From the NCBI GenBank assembly GCA_033980235.1, contig CM067070.1:3134978-3198977 (forward strand): a stretch of DNA of 64,000 bases. The letters are read 5' to 3'. The notes beneath the pieces are model-generated. The model was not told where the DNA came from. It ran no database searches and saw nothing but the letters and a program-made list of their open reading frames with translations. Shown one piece after another: positions 12,001 through 27,000 of this stretch. The DNA comes from Diadema setosum. Taxonomy: Eukaryota > Echinodermata > Echinoidea > Diadematoida > Diadematidae. The stretch's first letter is position 1, and the number at the start of each line of letters is the position of its first letter. Position numbers and translations under genes: made by a program.

Positions 12001-15000
12001 GATTTTCATTGATTAATGTACTAGGAAAGGTCCAAATACATAATATTTTCAGTTGACGTGCAGCATTTTTCTTTGTTACAAGTTGAATCTAAAACTAAGT
12101 GAAATAATAAAAAAAGAAAACATTATCCAACGAGGGTTTGCGTCTATATTGACGTCGCAAGTATGTGCGTGTTGTGTGTGCGAGTGTGTGTGTGCGAGTG
12201 CGTGCTCGCGCGCGAGTGGAGTGTGATGTTCGTATGATATGAGTGATGAAGCATGCCAGAATATTGAAAGTTGGTGGGGCTTTGAATAATTATTCATTGT
12301 GGAGACTCTTATTGATACATGGTTTCCCGTGTTTGTTTGACCTTTTCAATACTCATGTATGCATTTTTTATGCCTCCGCCACGAAGTGGTGCCGGAGGCA
12401 TTATGTTTTCGGGTTGTCCGTCCGTCCGTCCGTCCGTCCGTCCGTCCTTCCGTCCGTCCGTCCGTCCTTCCGTCCGTCCGTCCGTCCGTCCTTCCGTCCG
12501 TCCGTCCGTCCTTCCGTCCGTCCGTAATGAATTTTGTGGACAAGGTAACTATCGAAACCTGTTGAGGTATCCTAATGAAACTTGGCATGTATGTGTATTA
12601 GGGGGTGAAGTTGTGCCTATCAACTTTTGGGTGCACATGCTCAAGGTCAAAGGTCAAAAGGTCAAGGTCAAATACATAAAATGTCACTATTTCCAACATA
12701 TCTATTGAATGCCTGAAGATATTTTCTTGAAACTTAGTGTATACATGTATTACCCAATTCAGATTCTCTGGTGAAAGTTTGGGTCATGAGGTCAAAGGTC
12801 AAAGGTCAAAAGGTCAGGGTCAAAGACATAAAATTTCACTATTTCCACCATATCTATTGAATGCCTGAAGATATTTTCTTGAAACTTAGTGTATACATGT
12901 ATTACCCAATTAAGATTCTCTGGTGAAAGTTTGGGTCATGAGGTCAAAGTTCAAAGGTCAAAAGGTCAAGTAAAAATATTAAAACTTCTTTTTTTTCTCC
13001 GTACCTTGGAAAATTGTTCAAGGTATCTTCATGGAACATAGTATATACATGTACTGACTGGAAGTGATTATCTAGAGAATGTAGGGTTCATGGGGTCAAA
13101 GGTCAGGGGTCAAAGGTCAAGTGCAAGACTTCAAAATTTTACTATTACCCTCATATTTATGCAATGCCAGCAGGGTTATTTTTTTACACTTGGTGTATGC
13201 ATGTGTAACCTAATAGAAATTCTCTGGAAAGTTTTTTTTTTTCTCTTTTTGCCTCAAAGGTCAAAAGGTCAAAGATTAAGTGAAAGTGCTGAACTATCTT
13301 TTTCCTCCATATCTCGGAAGTGGCTCAAGTTACCTTGAAACTTAGTACATATTATGCATGTTCTACCTGAAAGTAATTATCTTATGAATTTTAGGGTCAA
13401 GGGCCAGATGAAAATGGTAACAATTTACTATTCAATTCAGAAATTGCACTTTTTCTCCACACCTGTACCTTGAAAATTACTCAATGCCTAAATGTATGAA
13501 TGGGTCAAAGTCAAGTTAAAGTCCTTAAATCCCTAGATACATGCTCTCTTATTCATCCAATTAAACCTACGTCAAGGAAGGTGAACATTCAACACATTTG
13601 TGACAAACTTGTCATTCCAATATTTTGCCAATTTTGTGGAAATGTAATCACACAGTGTCCACATGTACTATCTAGACCTATTGGGAAAATCATGCATTAT
13701 GGCGGAGGCATACCAGTCGCCAAAGCGACATTTCTAGTTTCTTTACTGTCAAGCAGCTATAAGGTATCATCTTTCTACTTCTATTTTCTTTCTTCTGAGT
13801 GCGTTTTTTAGATTGAAAATGATTGACAAATTGTCCGACATCGAAGTAAATAATAACAGCGTTGTAGTGCAAACTGTCTATCAGTTTCAACAAAGACAAC
13901 TCGACGGAAGGATTTCATGAATTTAATTTTGATATTATTAGATTGATAGGAAAGAAATGTGGCAAGCAGAGTGATACTTCTGTTTGCCAAGAAATGTAAT
14001 ATAGTGATTCAAAATGGCCGATTATGGTCTCTTACGGATTGAAATAATAATTAAACTAATAAAAATATAGCAGTGACGATTTGATTATTTCCTGTTTTGT
14101 TTTTTTCTCACCGTCTGACCTGTATCGAACCCGCAGATGACGATTCGAGAAACGTCTTCACCACGAACATCGGCGCGAGAACGTCAATGCTTACCATTCG
14201 ATCCCTCAACGAGGGCTCGGCAGGGGAGTACACATGCGTGCTCGGCGACGCCCGTATGTCAATGACCTTTTACCTCGATAGTAAGTTCACCTTCGATTGG
14301 TCAAATGTAACACAGACCTCTACACACAACAGAGAGTTCTGTGAAATGTAATCATCAGTCCACCTATCAAAAGTAGGCTGTATTTAAGATGGGGCGTGTG
14401 ACATTTTACGTATAATTATTCAAGCGTTTTAGAAGTAAGAACAATTTAATTGTTGATTGGCAGTAACACATAGATTTCTTCCACACATACGTGACATAAG
14501 GTGCGCGTTCAAAATTAAAGATTTGAAAGGAAAGGAAGAGAAGAAGAGGAATGTTATAAATACATAACGATTTAATCTTGTCAGAATGGTACATGAAAAG
14601 AACGTATTAAGATTTAAAATGTTTCGCGAACAAACGGAAATTCATGCGTACGTGACAAGTGGTTGTATCGCGCATAAACCCCTCTGTGAAAACATGTGAT
14701 TGTGACACCCAACAGCTTTTGTTTGTTTGTTTGTGTAAACTTTTCTATTTCATGTCATTTCATTTCATTTATTAGGTTTCCACACAAATTATACACTGTT
14801 GTGTTTACAACATCCATCAATGACAATGTAAAGTGACACATAAATAAGTTCAGTGTGTACAAAGAACATTTACACAGCGCAGAATCAATTGAAATTATTC
14901 TCAATGGTACATTCATGACGGATAAACAAAATTGTATGTGGAGGGAACCTACATAGAAGCAGATGCTTGTAGGAGTAGGTTCCCCGAAAGAAAGTCAACA

Positions 15001-18000
15001 AAGGCTGTTACACTCACGCACACACTCTTTACGCACGCAAGTATGTGGGTAGGCATGGCATACTGTTGTAGGACAACCAACAAAAGAAAATCCGGAGAAT
15101 AATGGTCCCTCAAGCGTAAACAATGGTCCCAAAACTGCAAACAATAGAATATTTTGGCTTTATTTAGTATACGTTTGTGGGACGAACTTACTGTGGGTGT
15201 CCTACAAGAGTATGCTGTGACAAGAATGTGTGGATAAGCGTGCGTGCACTCACACACACACACGCATCAAGGAGAAGAGAATGAGAAAGAGGAAAAAAAG
15301 CCTAATCACCAACTAGACCGTCATAGAGACAGTATCAATGAAGGTGCTACTACTATAAATGACGCTTCTAACAAGATGACACATCCTCCGCAAGTCATAC
15401 ATGACCATACAGGCAGAGCCAGTATTACCGTACAAGGGGGAGGGGCGCAGAAATATTTCAGGTGCCACTTGCGGGTTTCTTTTTTTTTTTTTTTACTTTC
15501 TTACTTTGTTTGTTTTAACAAACAAATAAAGGAGGCAATATCATGCATCACGATTCCAATCATCCTGCCGTGTTTCATGGTGAACTTTTTTTTTTGTCAT
15601 TTACGTATCTATTATATGCTCATTTATCTTTTTGAAGTTTGTGTAGGGAGGAACAACCAGCCTCAAACTACAGGCAAAAAAAAAAAAAAAAAAAAAAGAG
15701 GAACTATTTGCTCTGATAATTCGAAAACTCCTGCTTAATTACCCCTTCTGACCAGCTTCCGAAGTGTACACGGCCACTATAGGTGAGGGCGAGTCCTACC
15801 CTTTCTCCTCCCCGGACCACCCCGGTACGTACGGCGAGAATCTGAACGTCACCTGGCTCATCACCGTCGAGGACGGCTGCCGACTGCTGATCCATTTTGA
15901 GACGACTGATATGGACTTTGGCGACGTGATCTCGATCGGAAGCGGTACGAACACGTCATCCGAGCGTCTCTGGTACGTGGCCGGCACGGCGGGTCCCACG
16001 TACCTTGAAATCAACTCTACAACGACTTGGCTGCAGTTCCGCTCGAATCGATACACCTCTCCTAGAATAGACTACTCGGGTTTCTGCGGCACCATGCGAG
16101 CAGTTTGCGGCGCGCCAGAAGGTAGGAAGCAGAATACAGAGGTGACTGTACTGCAGCAATTTCTTTGTTGTTCTTAGTCTGATGCTTGTAGCCACTGTTA
16201 TTGTAAGATACAGTATAGATGTCAGAAAAAAATACAACATAAAACAAATTATCATTCGATCTTATATTGAAGAAAAATTCTACTACGAATATTGCCGAGA
16301 ATGATTGAATTTTCTCTTTAAATCTACAGCGGCACAAGCATGTTTGTAGGCCCTGCAGATTGCTGTTAATGTCCTTTAAGGTCGTTATAAGTCATGAGAT
16401 AATCAGCATAACGCTGAATCTGCTCCATTAAAAGGTTTCATTATGTAGACAACGAACTGTATTTGTGATATGATAATTGAATTATATTTTACTAAGTGGA
16501 ACCGTGGACATCCTCAAAGAGAGAGAGAGAGAGAGAGAGATTTGTTGTTATTGTTGTTATGAACCCCATTCCTAAAGAATAATCGTCATGAAAATAGAGA
16601 TATGGCATGATTGTGTTATTGCTGCCGGTATAATATGTCTCGTAATAAATTTTCATCAGCATCATTATGACCATTTTTTGTTAAGATAAGTGTTATTGTT
16701 ATGAGTATGAGAGCACGAATACCAGAAGGATCGCTTTGTCTTATTGCCTGTTGCTCAGCATTACCAATAACAACCTGACGCAAAGGAGTACACGTGCTTC
16801 AACCCCTAATGTCCCGCCCCCTTGCCCACCATCATGAAAGTGCGGTGACCTGTACTTTGATTAGATCACTCCCTCTCCTTCCATTTTACTTTCTCTCTTT
16901 CCTATCCCCGTTCTCTCCTTTCCAGGGTTAGGCACCGAAGCACAAATTGATCAAAGAGGTGAGATGCCGTCATGAATTAAGATGCATTTTTTGTTGTTTA
17001 TTCCTTTTGTTTGTTTGTTTGTTTGTTTTTATGTCCCGTCATAACAAAGCATACAAATGAGTTATTCTGATGGCATGTGTAGTTATCAATACTAAACATA
17101 TAAGTATCTTTGTCCGCAACCATGGATTATAATAATATTATTCATTATGCACTGATTATTGCAAACGTTGAATTGGACACCAAAACGAACTAGACGGTGC
17201 CATACTAGCTGGTCATACGTATAGTATATTATGCGAGGTATGCCTACTATGTCGACAGTTCGCATCAAAGTACATGTACAATATTTTTGATGTTTCTCAC
17301 CGGAACATACGATCTTATGAAACTTCGTTCATTATCCAGGGTCCGGAATAAACATGGAAGATGGAGATGTCTACCACATCGCCTCCCCCAACTACCCCCG
17401 GAACTACCCGAAACATGCCCATGTTGTTTGGGTCTTCAACCTTCCGGAAAACTGCGCCCTGAACGTGACCTTCCTTGATTTTCGAACGGATGCCGGCTCC
17501 TTCGGGGAAGTCCGCGTGGGGGCAGGTATCTGGACTTCTGTGTCCAGGACGGGTGGCTTGTATGGTGAACAGCTACCGGATCCCGTATCGGTGGAAGATA
17601 CGCGCGTATACGTCTTTTTCAAATCTGGTACACTGCGCACGTACAAGGGATTCAGGGCCGTTATCAGGGCTCAGTGTGCGCAAGGTATGTTTTGCGGTCG
17701 TTAGTAGACGAATGAAGGAATCAAATTCACTTGATGAAACGAACAGCACAAATCATACAAGGTCAATCGAAGATAAGTTAGACACATCTAAACCTGAACC
17801 AGTTATCGAGAACCCATTCAGTTAAGCAGGCAAGTAATTTTATGAATAGATTAGGAATCAAGCTGATATAAAAGAAGCATGCAAACAATCAAGTAACCCA
17901 TTGAAAATACAACAAAACATTCTAAACTGTTAGAAAATTTACTCTTTTCAACGATTCGGAACTGTTGATTTCAGATTGTGATTTTTTTGCTGATTTATTC

Positions 18001-21000
18001 TTCAACAGCGGTGAGGAGAAAAGAATAATCATTACTTTTTTGTTTTTGTTTATGAGATAAAATCCATCCTTACTTTTTGTCACCGAGAACCACTTTTTAG
18101 GAGATAGAACTAATTAGATACGTTAGCTGCCTTTTAGATAGACTCACTCGTACTAAAATTTAAAGCAAATTTTCTCTCCGTTCCCAACAGGGTGTGACAC
18201 TGATGATAAAGAAAAGTAACGTGAATCCCGACTTCACTGACGATGACGTTTGTTGTTTTATACTACAGTGATAATCATGCCACTCGTAAATGTTATTTTG
18301 TGAAAACATGACAAAAGATTCTATCAGTTCCTTATCGACTCATATACACTGTTTTTCCTCATCCCAGCAACAACACAGCAGCCGACAACAATAAACATCG
18401 AAGGTGAGTGTTTTGGTTGTTGCTTTCTTTCCATGATGTCTTCGAAAGAATCCAGCATGACAAAAGAACAGCTCAAATACAGGTTCATTTTGTTTTTGTA
18501 GAGATTAAACAAATATATCTATTCATGAATCACAAACCAATCTACGTTTATACTGCCATGCAGTTGAGTTACGACAAACTGAATGTCACGTGTTCCATTT
18601 TGTGTTACTAAAATGTCATTCACGAACAAAATTACATTATGATATAAAAACCATAAACTGTCAGCACATTATTAACCTGCAGATGTGATGATGCTCCAGA
18701 GCGATGGGACACCACTGTACATTACGTCTCCAGACTTCCCCAACAATTACCCGGACAACGCCGACGAGAGGTGGGACGTCCAGGCGCCGGCCGGATGCGG
18801 CATAACGTTCCACTTCGAGGAGCTGAGCACCGAGGAGAGATTGGACGTGGTCTATATCGGGGACGCGGCCCCGGACGGCGACTTCCGGAGTACGGCTCGC
18901 AAGTTCAGCGGATCCCCGTGGGACTTAGAGGACTTTACGTTGTCGGTGGAGAGAGCCCGGGTGGACTTTGTCTCCGACGGCTCCCTTAACCGCGTGGGAT
19001 TCAACCTCGAAATACGTGCGCAGTGTGAGTCTGGTGAGTATTAGGATTTATTTGCATTTGCATTTAAATTTAGAATTGCAAGCATTTATTGTTAGAATTT
19101 CAGCGATTCTTATTGGTGTTTTTCCCCTCTCCTGTCTATCGCGTCTATCCTGTAAATGTCTATAATATTCCTGTATCGAATTACTTCAGATTTAACTCTT
19201 GTGTGGTCGTTGTATTCGCGTTGTGATTGCACAAGTTGTCCACAGTAAACCAGATTTGTTCTCTGATGAACACTATTTTTCTTATCGCGTGTGTCCTCTC
19301 TATGTCCCTGTATTGATTTACTGACACGAGTGTACTCTTTTATGTAGTCGATGTATTCGAGTTGATTTCCTAAGTTTTCCACAGTATAGATACGAGAACT
19401 GTTTTCTATTAAACTCCTATTTTTTCTTAGAACATACCAATACAATGCAACATATTTGACTTGAAACTGTGTTTACATGCTTGAATTCGTTGCTTTCCTT
19501 TAATTTACACCTGCCAGTCATCCAAAGTGTTCTTACCCCTCCTGGAAAGAACACAATGTCACACAGTGTGAAACACAATGTGAAAATCACAGTGTGAACA
19601 GTGTGAACATATTGAGTTCAGATTCTGAACACAGGGTGGCATCTCTTCACATTGATAAATTGGACCGTTTTAACACCGTGAACTCATTGCGGATTATCAG
19701 TCACAGTGTGAAGCAGAATATTACTGCACTGTATGTGAACACACTGTGAAAAAGCCACACCATGCTGCAGTGTGAAACCATCTTCACACTGTGAAATTCG
19801 AGCGTTTTGACGTAGTCGACTATGTGGACACACTGTGAGCACACTGTGGGATACAGCGTGACAATGTGTTTTTTCTAGCAGGGAAGGTCACATGTAATTT
19901 TCTTGTACGTATAATCTATGGAAGAAAATAGAAAAAAAAAAGGAATTTAAATGAATTCACCTTCCATAATATGAATTGAATCATATCATTTATGCCTATT
20001 TATACCCTACAACTGTGGAATCCCGCGAGGCAATTATGACAAGTGACATTTGTCCGGCATATTTTGTAGAGCTGTCTCAACAAATACTATGAGTTGCATA
20101 AATCGTCGTCTTTCGTTTGTCTTCAATAAGACATTAACAATTTGAGGTTTTTGTAGCTTAGTCCTTGCTGACACATTACCATGGTCAGGCATAACCTTGA
20201 CTGCTAATTGAACAAATCATGGTAAAGAAGTCATTTCTTACATTCTTTCTATTTTTTTTTTTCAACACAAGGCTCAGTCACTACAGCCGCTGCGATGAGA
20301 TCTACAGCTACAGCTATGACCACAAAAGATCCAGGTGGTACGTACTAACTTGGCTCTGTCCCTCGCCTACGACCTGACTAACTCTTTTCTGTGCTAAGGA
20401 GTCAAACTTGCTAAAACTTTACACACAATCCAATAGACACGAAGTGGGTGTGCCACGCAAAGGGTTACTAGCAGAACTTTGGATTATAGGAGAAAGTATT
20501 TTTGAAGAAACGACTGGTGTAACGACAGTAAACTAAGCTACAGACCCGTTAAGTTCGGGTTCCTGAAGTGCTGAATATTGTGTAAGGCTTTATCCTATTA
20601 AGTAAATGTAGCAATAGGCAGTATCTTATTTTTTCTTGTTTCATTCCGTTCTTGTATATTTGTGTGTCTGATTTTGTGTCTGTATCTTATTTGATTTATT
20701 TATTATTATCTTTATTTTTTTATTTATGTACTTATTCATTTATTTATTATCATTATTATTATTATTTATTTATTTATTTATTTTTTTTTTTTTTGGGGGG
20801 GGATATAGGTACTGTGATTCATTTGGCAGCCGATGGCACCCCATCTACCATCACATCGCCCAATTACCCTGACAACTATGAGGCGAACATGAGGGAGACG
20901 TGGATCGTCAATTCGCCGGACAACTGCGACGTTCGCGTCATCTTCAACGATTTCCACATTGAGAACAGGTTCGACAAACTCTTCATCGGCGACGAGGGAA

Positions 21001-24000
21001 CGATCGACACCTTCGAGGACTCTGCCCGCGAGTATTCGGGCGACGTCAGTCCCGGCGACCTCGTCCTATCCCTGGCACAAACCGTCTGGTTTCGGTTTAC
21101 CAGCGATTTTAGTTCCAATGAGAAGGGGTTCGATCTATCGGTACTGGCTGAGAATTGTCGACCAGAAGGTATGTGGTTTCGCTTTTTGTTTCTCTTCAAC
21201 TCTTATTACAGCTATCAGTTAGTATATATTGTTTTGTTTCAGTCTATAACAATCTGGTCCCTTAGGCATGAAGTCCCGAGTTTCGAGTCTTCATAGGCAG
21301 GGTGAACTATGACCTTTAAAAAATGTAACTCCCATGACCCATGTGTGTAGCTCGATGCATTAGTATAGCGGCGCTGAGATTGTAATAACTGAAATTTTAT
21401 CTTCACGTATATTTCCATAAAGGACGTCACATATAAAACAAAAATATTACTATCTGTGCGTTTGATTTCGACTTAATTTGCGTGGCCATCGAGGAGTCAC
21501 CTCGATGAGTATGAGGTTTTTGAGCAGACAGACATATACTCTGAAAACCTACTGCTTATTTCACTGAACAAGGACGAAGACATACTGGACTCACAATGTT
21601 CCTGTAATGTAGCAATGTAATCCAAGGATAATATCACTGTCTTGCTTAACAACTTCACCTGTGTAAAATCATTGTGCGTGCTTCCTTTAATGCTCTGCTT
21701 CCATGAGCACCTAATCATAAATTGATTTTTGAAGCTGCTATGTCACATAACCCTTGTTGTTAACTCTGATTTGATATGAATTTTGAAAGCATGATATATT
21801 TCTTATTCCTTATCCTAGTCACTATGAATTCAAGAACCCTGCACCCAGCATAAATAATTAATAAATGTGGAAAAAAATCTGAATATCATCCGGAGTTCTC
21901 CTTTCACATAATATCTTGAATTATATTTGTTATAGGCTACACAGAAGGCCCGACAACCACGCAAAATCCGCACGGTAAGACAATTTTGTGCTACGTTTTG
22001 AAATGGAAAGCCTTATTTCGTTCATGTTTACTTCAATAAGTGAGATTGAATATGACATTGCAAATCAGCTTTTCTAATCAGACGTCACAGAAAAAAATCA
22101 ACGGTGAAAAAAAAAACCCATACACAAATGCAAGTGGGAGATGTTGAGGTCATAATTATCCTCAGAATGTGTCAAGATTATCATTATAGATATTGCCAAT
22201 GTTTTTATCACAATTACTTTGTATTCATCGTGATATAATATATGAAACTATGATACTATCATAAAAACTATGATATTATCATAGTTTCTATCATTATTGC
22301 CATCACCAGTATACAGCAGCCTCGATATCATTGGTATCAACACTGAAATTATTCACATCACTATTTCTTTTTCTATTCTAAGCTACATTTTCGTCCCTTA
22401 AAGTCATCATTGCCTCATCTTCCTTTGCCTCACCATGTGATCAGGTACCGTGGTGCGATTGCAACCCAACGGTCCACCCGAACTCATCACATCTCCGAAC
22501 TATCCCTCCGACTACGAGCCCAACACTCGTCTCACCTGGATCGTCCAGGAGCCCGAGGGCTGCGACGTCCGTGTCGTGTTCAACGACTTCCGCACTGAAA
22601 ATCGTTACGACTTTCTCTATATGGGTGACGACGGCACGGTGGAGACGTTCCAGTCGGCAGCTCGAGAGTATACAGGGGGCGCTCTCCCGGAAAACTTCGT
22701 TCTCCAGACGCCGGCCACTGTCTGGGTTCGCTTCATTTCAGACGCTACCAGCCAACATAGAGGTTTCAACGTGTCCATGCAGGCGATTAACTGTCCAACC
22801 CAGGGTATTGGATACATATTACCAGAAATCACGTTTCTTTGGTTCGATGCTGTACATTGTTATCATATGTATGTGGGTATATGTGTGTGGGTAACTGAAC
22901 TGTGTGGGTATATGTGTGTGGGTAACTGAATGTCTGTACGAGTGTGTCGTCCTTCTTATATTTTCCCGGTACACCAGTTCAATGAACACCGTCTGGGCAT
23001 TAGCATTGATACTTATTTCCTATTATTGTCGAAGCCAGCGTATAGCTTTATTTTTACAAACGACTTAAGTAATCTATATTTAATATAAATGCTGTAAGAA
23101 AATAATAAAACAAACTTGAATAATATATTGCTTACTCATCAATTATCTAGGGATCCACGTCCTACAAGCTTAGCTTTTTTGTGGATCGCTATTTTCCAAA
23201 ATTGAAGTTATTTTCTGAAAGCTCGCAAAGTATACATGTATACGCATCGTTCCTTCTGATTATTGTACATATGTTGATGTATATAATTTATTTCGTATAT
23301 TACATGAACCTTTTGTAAAAGTGTAGACAATATCATTTTATGATATGTATACTTTGCATTACGTTTTGATTTTCTTTGATTGGAAATAAACTATGATTGA
23401 ACTTGAACTTGATTGTTATCACATAATATTATTTGAATACTAGTTATTTTGATTGTAAAGCGATACAGCTGTATTTGGGATTAAACTTGGAAAAGAAACT
23501 ATGGGATACTCTAACTGGATGTTAACTTCAAGAACATTGCATGCATGCAACAAGTTAGGCACCAATCATTCATAAAGTATAAAGTTTCCCTATCTGACGA
23601 TGGACTTGTTTTGAAATGTTTACAAATTGCGTTAAATTTTTGATCCAACACTAATGTAAGCTATGTAATATACGATTATATGATTACAGTGGCGGATCCA
23701 GAGAGGGGCGCAGCCGGCGCACGCCCCCTTTATTTCTCGTCAAAAACAAAAGAAATAAAAAGAAAAAAAAAATGAAACTAAACCCGGAAGTGCCACCAGA
23801 AATATTAGTCACGCCCCCCCCCCCTTTACAGAATTCCTGGATCCGCCCCTGTGATTATGTATAATACGTTATACATTACAAATCATTGCTAGTATTTTGT
23901 ACAGCAGAAAAGTACTCTTTCAAGGAAGCCTTATTAATGTCTTTTTTATCTTCCAGTTCGCTTCTCTTACTTTAAGCATTGATTGCATTCAAATTAGGTA

Positions 24001-27000
24001 ATACTCAACTGATGCTTAAATGAGCACAGATTAACTGAAAAAAAATACATGTAGATAAGAAAATAATCATTGGTTGAAAATGGCAAATTTCTACATTATT
24101 GTCTGATTCCATTGCAAAATCACTAACTTGAGCCAGTCATAGCCCATCCTCCACTCATTCAATTTATTCAATGACTGATTTTATAATTTTGTCGATTCAC
24201 AGACAACATGAAGGTATTCATTATGATATGATACTGAAATAGAATAAAATCCTCTTCTGTAGAATTATGTTATTATTGAACTTCTGACGATCTTCTGTAT
24301 GGATTTATGATATATTTGCGCTCGTTGTTCAATTTCTGACATCATAAAATCAGGTAGCGCCCTCATGTGTTCTGGATGCTCGATGATGTCATTCCTGAGT
24401 CCGGGAATTCCCATACCTGCCAGTGGTAGCTGCGAGGATGCTGATCTTGTGGCCGAACCGTGCTCAGAGAATGGAGTCTGCTATACTATGGATGCTAACA
24501 TTCCCCTCAATCACCCAACACGTATGGCTAACATTGTCCAATTATTATTTCATACGTATTGGCCATTGTCAGCTATGCTTTTGCATTCACTTTGTAGAAG
24601 AACTACTGAAAATTTTGTCATGCAGTGCCTGCCGTAAGAACATTGATATTATGTAGTATAGTATCCCTTCCGTTGGAGAAAAGAAGACTGGTATCCTTTC
24701 TCAGGAAGCCCCGCATCAAGGCCCTCACTATCAAGCCATGGGATTAGTCAACCTCCCAAGAGATGGTCAATTTACCAACACTGGGCCCTACACTCAACTT
24801 CCCCAAACAACATCCAATCCTTTCCGTGATTTTCAACTATGATTGTAAACAAGGCCGTAGCTCTCCAACAATAATATCGCTCACACGAATGAATATATGT
24901 AACCCTGCACCACAAAACAAACAAAAAGTCGCCACACATGAATTTTTAGTTAAGAGCATATTCACGATATTCTGAAAGAGCAGACTTTAAAGGGAGCGTA
25001 CAGTTTTTGTTGAGACCTAATTTCAGGTTTCTAACATTTTTGGTGAGATAATGAGAAACATCTTATGAAATATGAAAGAGCATGTAATCCTATGAGGAAT
25101 TCAACGTTTATTTGATGGAAATTGGTTTTGAAATGGCTGAGATATCCAAAAAAGAGCGATTCTGATAAAGTGTGGGACCCACACTTTATTATGATCGCTT
25201 TGTTTTACCTTGTTTTTGGATGTTTCAGTCATTCCAAACCCGATTTTCATCAAATAAATTTTGAATTCCACTTAAAATGGTATGGTCTGTACTATATCAT
25301 AAGTGTTTTCTTGGTATCTCGCAAAAAGTTAAAAGCCCAATTCTCATCTCCACCAATACTGTACTATCCCTTTAAGCTTTAAAATGATGTATAACTCATA
25401 TCAAACGAACTCTCTTAACCTTATTGGAAAGAAAGCACACAGTCGGGAAAAGTGCGAACTGAGAAAAGAGGCTCTGAAGTACAGTGTCAATTCAAGCTTT
25501 TAATCTTTACTCAGCCCGGCTGGCTGTGCGATGAATGGGACAAACAACAGGATGTAAACCACTAGAGTAACAACAATTAAGGGATTATCAGATTAAACCG
25601 AAATTAGGCATGCCTTATAGACACATTCTGTCCATAATTAATGCCAAATTTCAAAGCAGTAACGTTATCCTTTCAAAGTTATTAGAGTTGAAAGTGAAGA
25701 GTGTGTAAAAGGTTTTTAAGAAATGAAAAAGGGACTCTAAATGTGACCCTGCACCTCAAAACAAACAAAAAGTCGCCAGACATGAATTTTTAGTTAAGAC
25801 CATATTCTGAAAGAGCAGACTTTAAGCTTTAAAATGATGTATAACTCAAATCAAATGGACTCTCCTAACTTATCTAAATATTGGAAAGAAAGCACAAACT
25901 CAGGAAAAGTGGGAACTGAGAAAAGAGGCTCTGAAGTACAGTGTCTATTCAAGCGCTTAATCTTTACCAAACCGTGCTGGCTGTGCGATGAATGGGACAA
26001 AAAAAAAAAAACAGGAAGTAAACCACCAGAGTAACAACAATGAAGGGATTATCAGATTAAACTGAAATTGAGCATGCTTCATTAACACATTCTGTCCATA
26101 ATTAATGCCAACTTTCAAAGCAGTAGCGCTATCCTTTCAAAAGTTATTAGAGTTGAAAGTGAAGAGTGTGGACAAGGTTTTTCAGAAATGAAAAAGGGAT
26201 TCTAAAGACACACCTAATCACACTATTCTACCAAAAATGTTCGAGATAAACTGCTAAAAAAACACACTTTCCTGCCCTTTTTATGATACCAAATTTTAGC
26301 ATAATGTAAAAGAAGACCCGCTCTTTCAGAAAATATGAAAAAGTCAAGTTCGGCTAGGTTGACCCATTTCACTTTAATATTTTCAGTCCTCATGCAAAAT
26401 CAGACTGTGCGACTTTATGTTCGTTTTGAGGTGCACGGTCACAAATACACACCTAGTCACACTATTCCACCAAAAAACTTTTCGAGATAAACTGCTAAAA
26501 CACACACTTTCCTGCCAGTTTTATGATCCCAAATTTTAGCATGATGTAGAAGAACACTTGCTCTTTCAGAAAATGTCAAAAAGTCAATACCGGCTAGGTT
26601 GACCCATTTCAACTATTTTCAGTCCTCACACAAAATCAGTGTGTGCGACTTTATGTTCATTTTGTGGTGCACGGTCACATAATTATAGATAATGAATAAA
26701 TTGATAAATAGATAGATAGATAAATAAAATAGATAAACCAGAAATAGATGAATGAATGAACATTATTTAGTAAATGAATAAATGAATGAATGAATAAATA
26801 AATTAACCTATTAATGTAAAATACGAACAAATATTCAATAAGGTTTTACTAAACAACAACCAAACAAGAAAAGCTAACATTGACTAAATCAATTTATTCA
26901 TCAAATCGGTATTATGATTTCTTACACTGCAGGTAACATGGATTATTTTGATGTTCCTTCCAAACCCGACAGAAACAAATTATTCAGTATTTAATTTAGT

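Noticed and set aside
12319..12708. Long open frames with Pro-Ser-Val-Arg repeats on both strands
   Set aside because: Produced entirely by the (CCGT)n tetranucleotide; no splice or start context and similar frames in several phases.
18191..18215. Possible mini-exon (CAACAG then GGTGTGACACTGATGATAAA, GTAACG)
   Set aside because: A 25-base exon would break the phase-1 frame between CUB2 and CUB3, and the real linker at 18368 fits.
20652..20808. Hydrophobic lead in frame with CUB4, resembling a membrane anchor or signal peptide
   Set aside because: It is the T-rich polypyrimidine tract and TTAT repeat before the acceptor at 20808; the CUB4 exon joins the upstream linker in phase.
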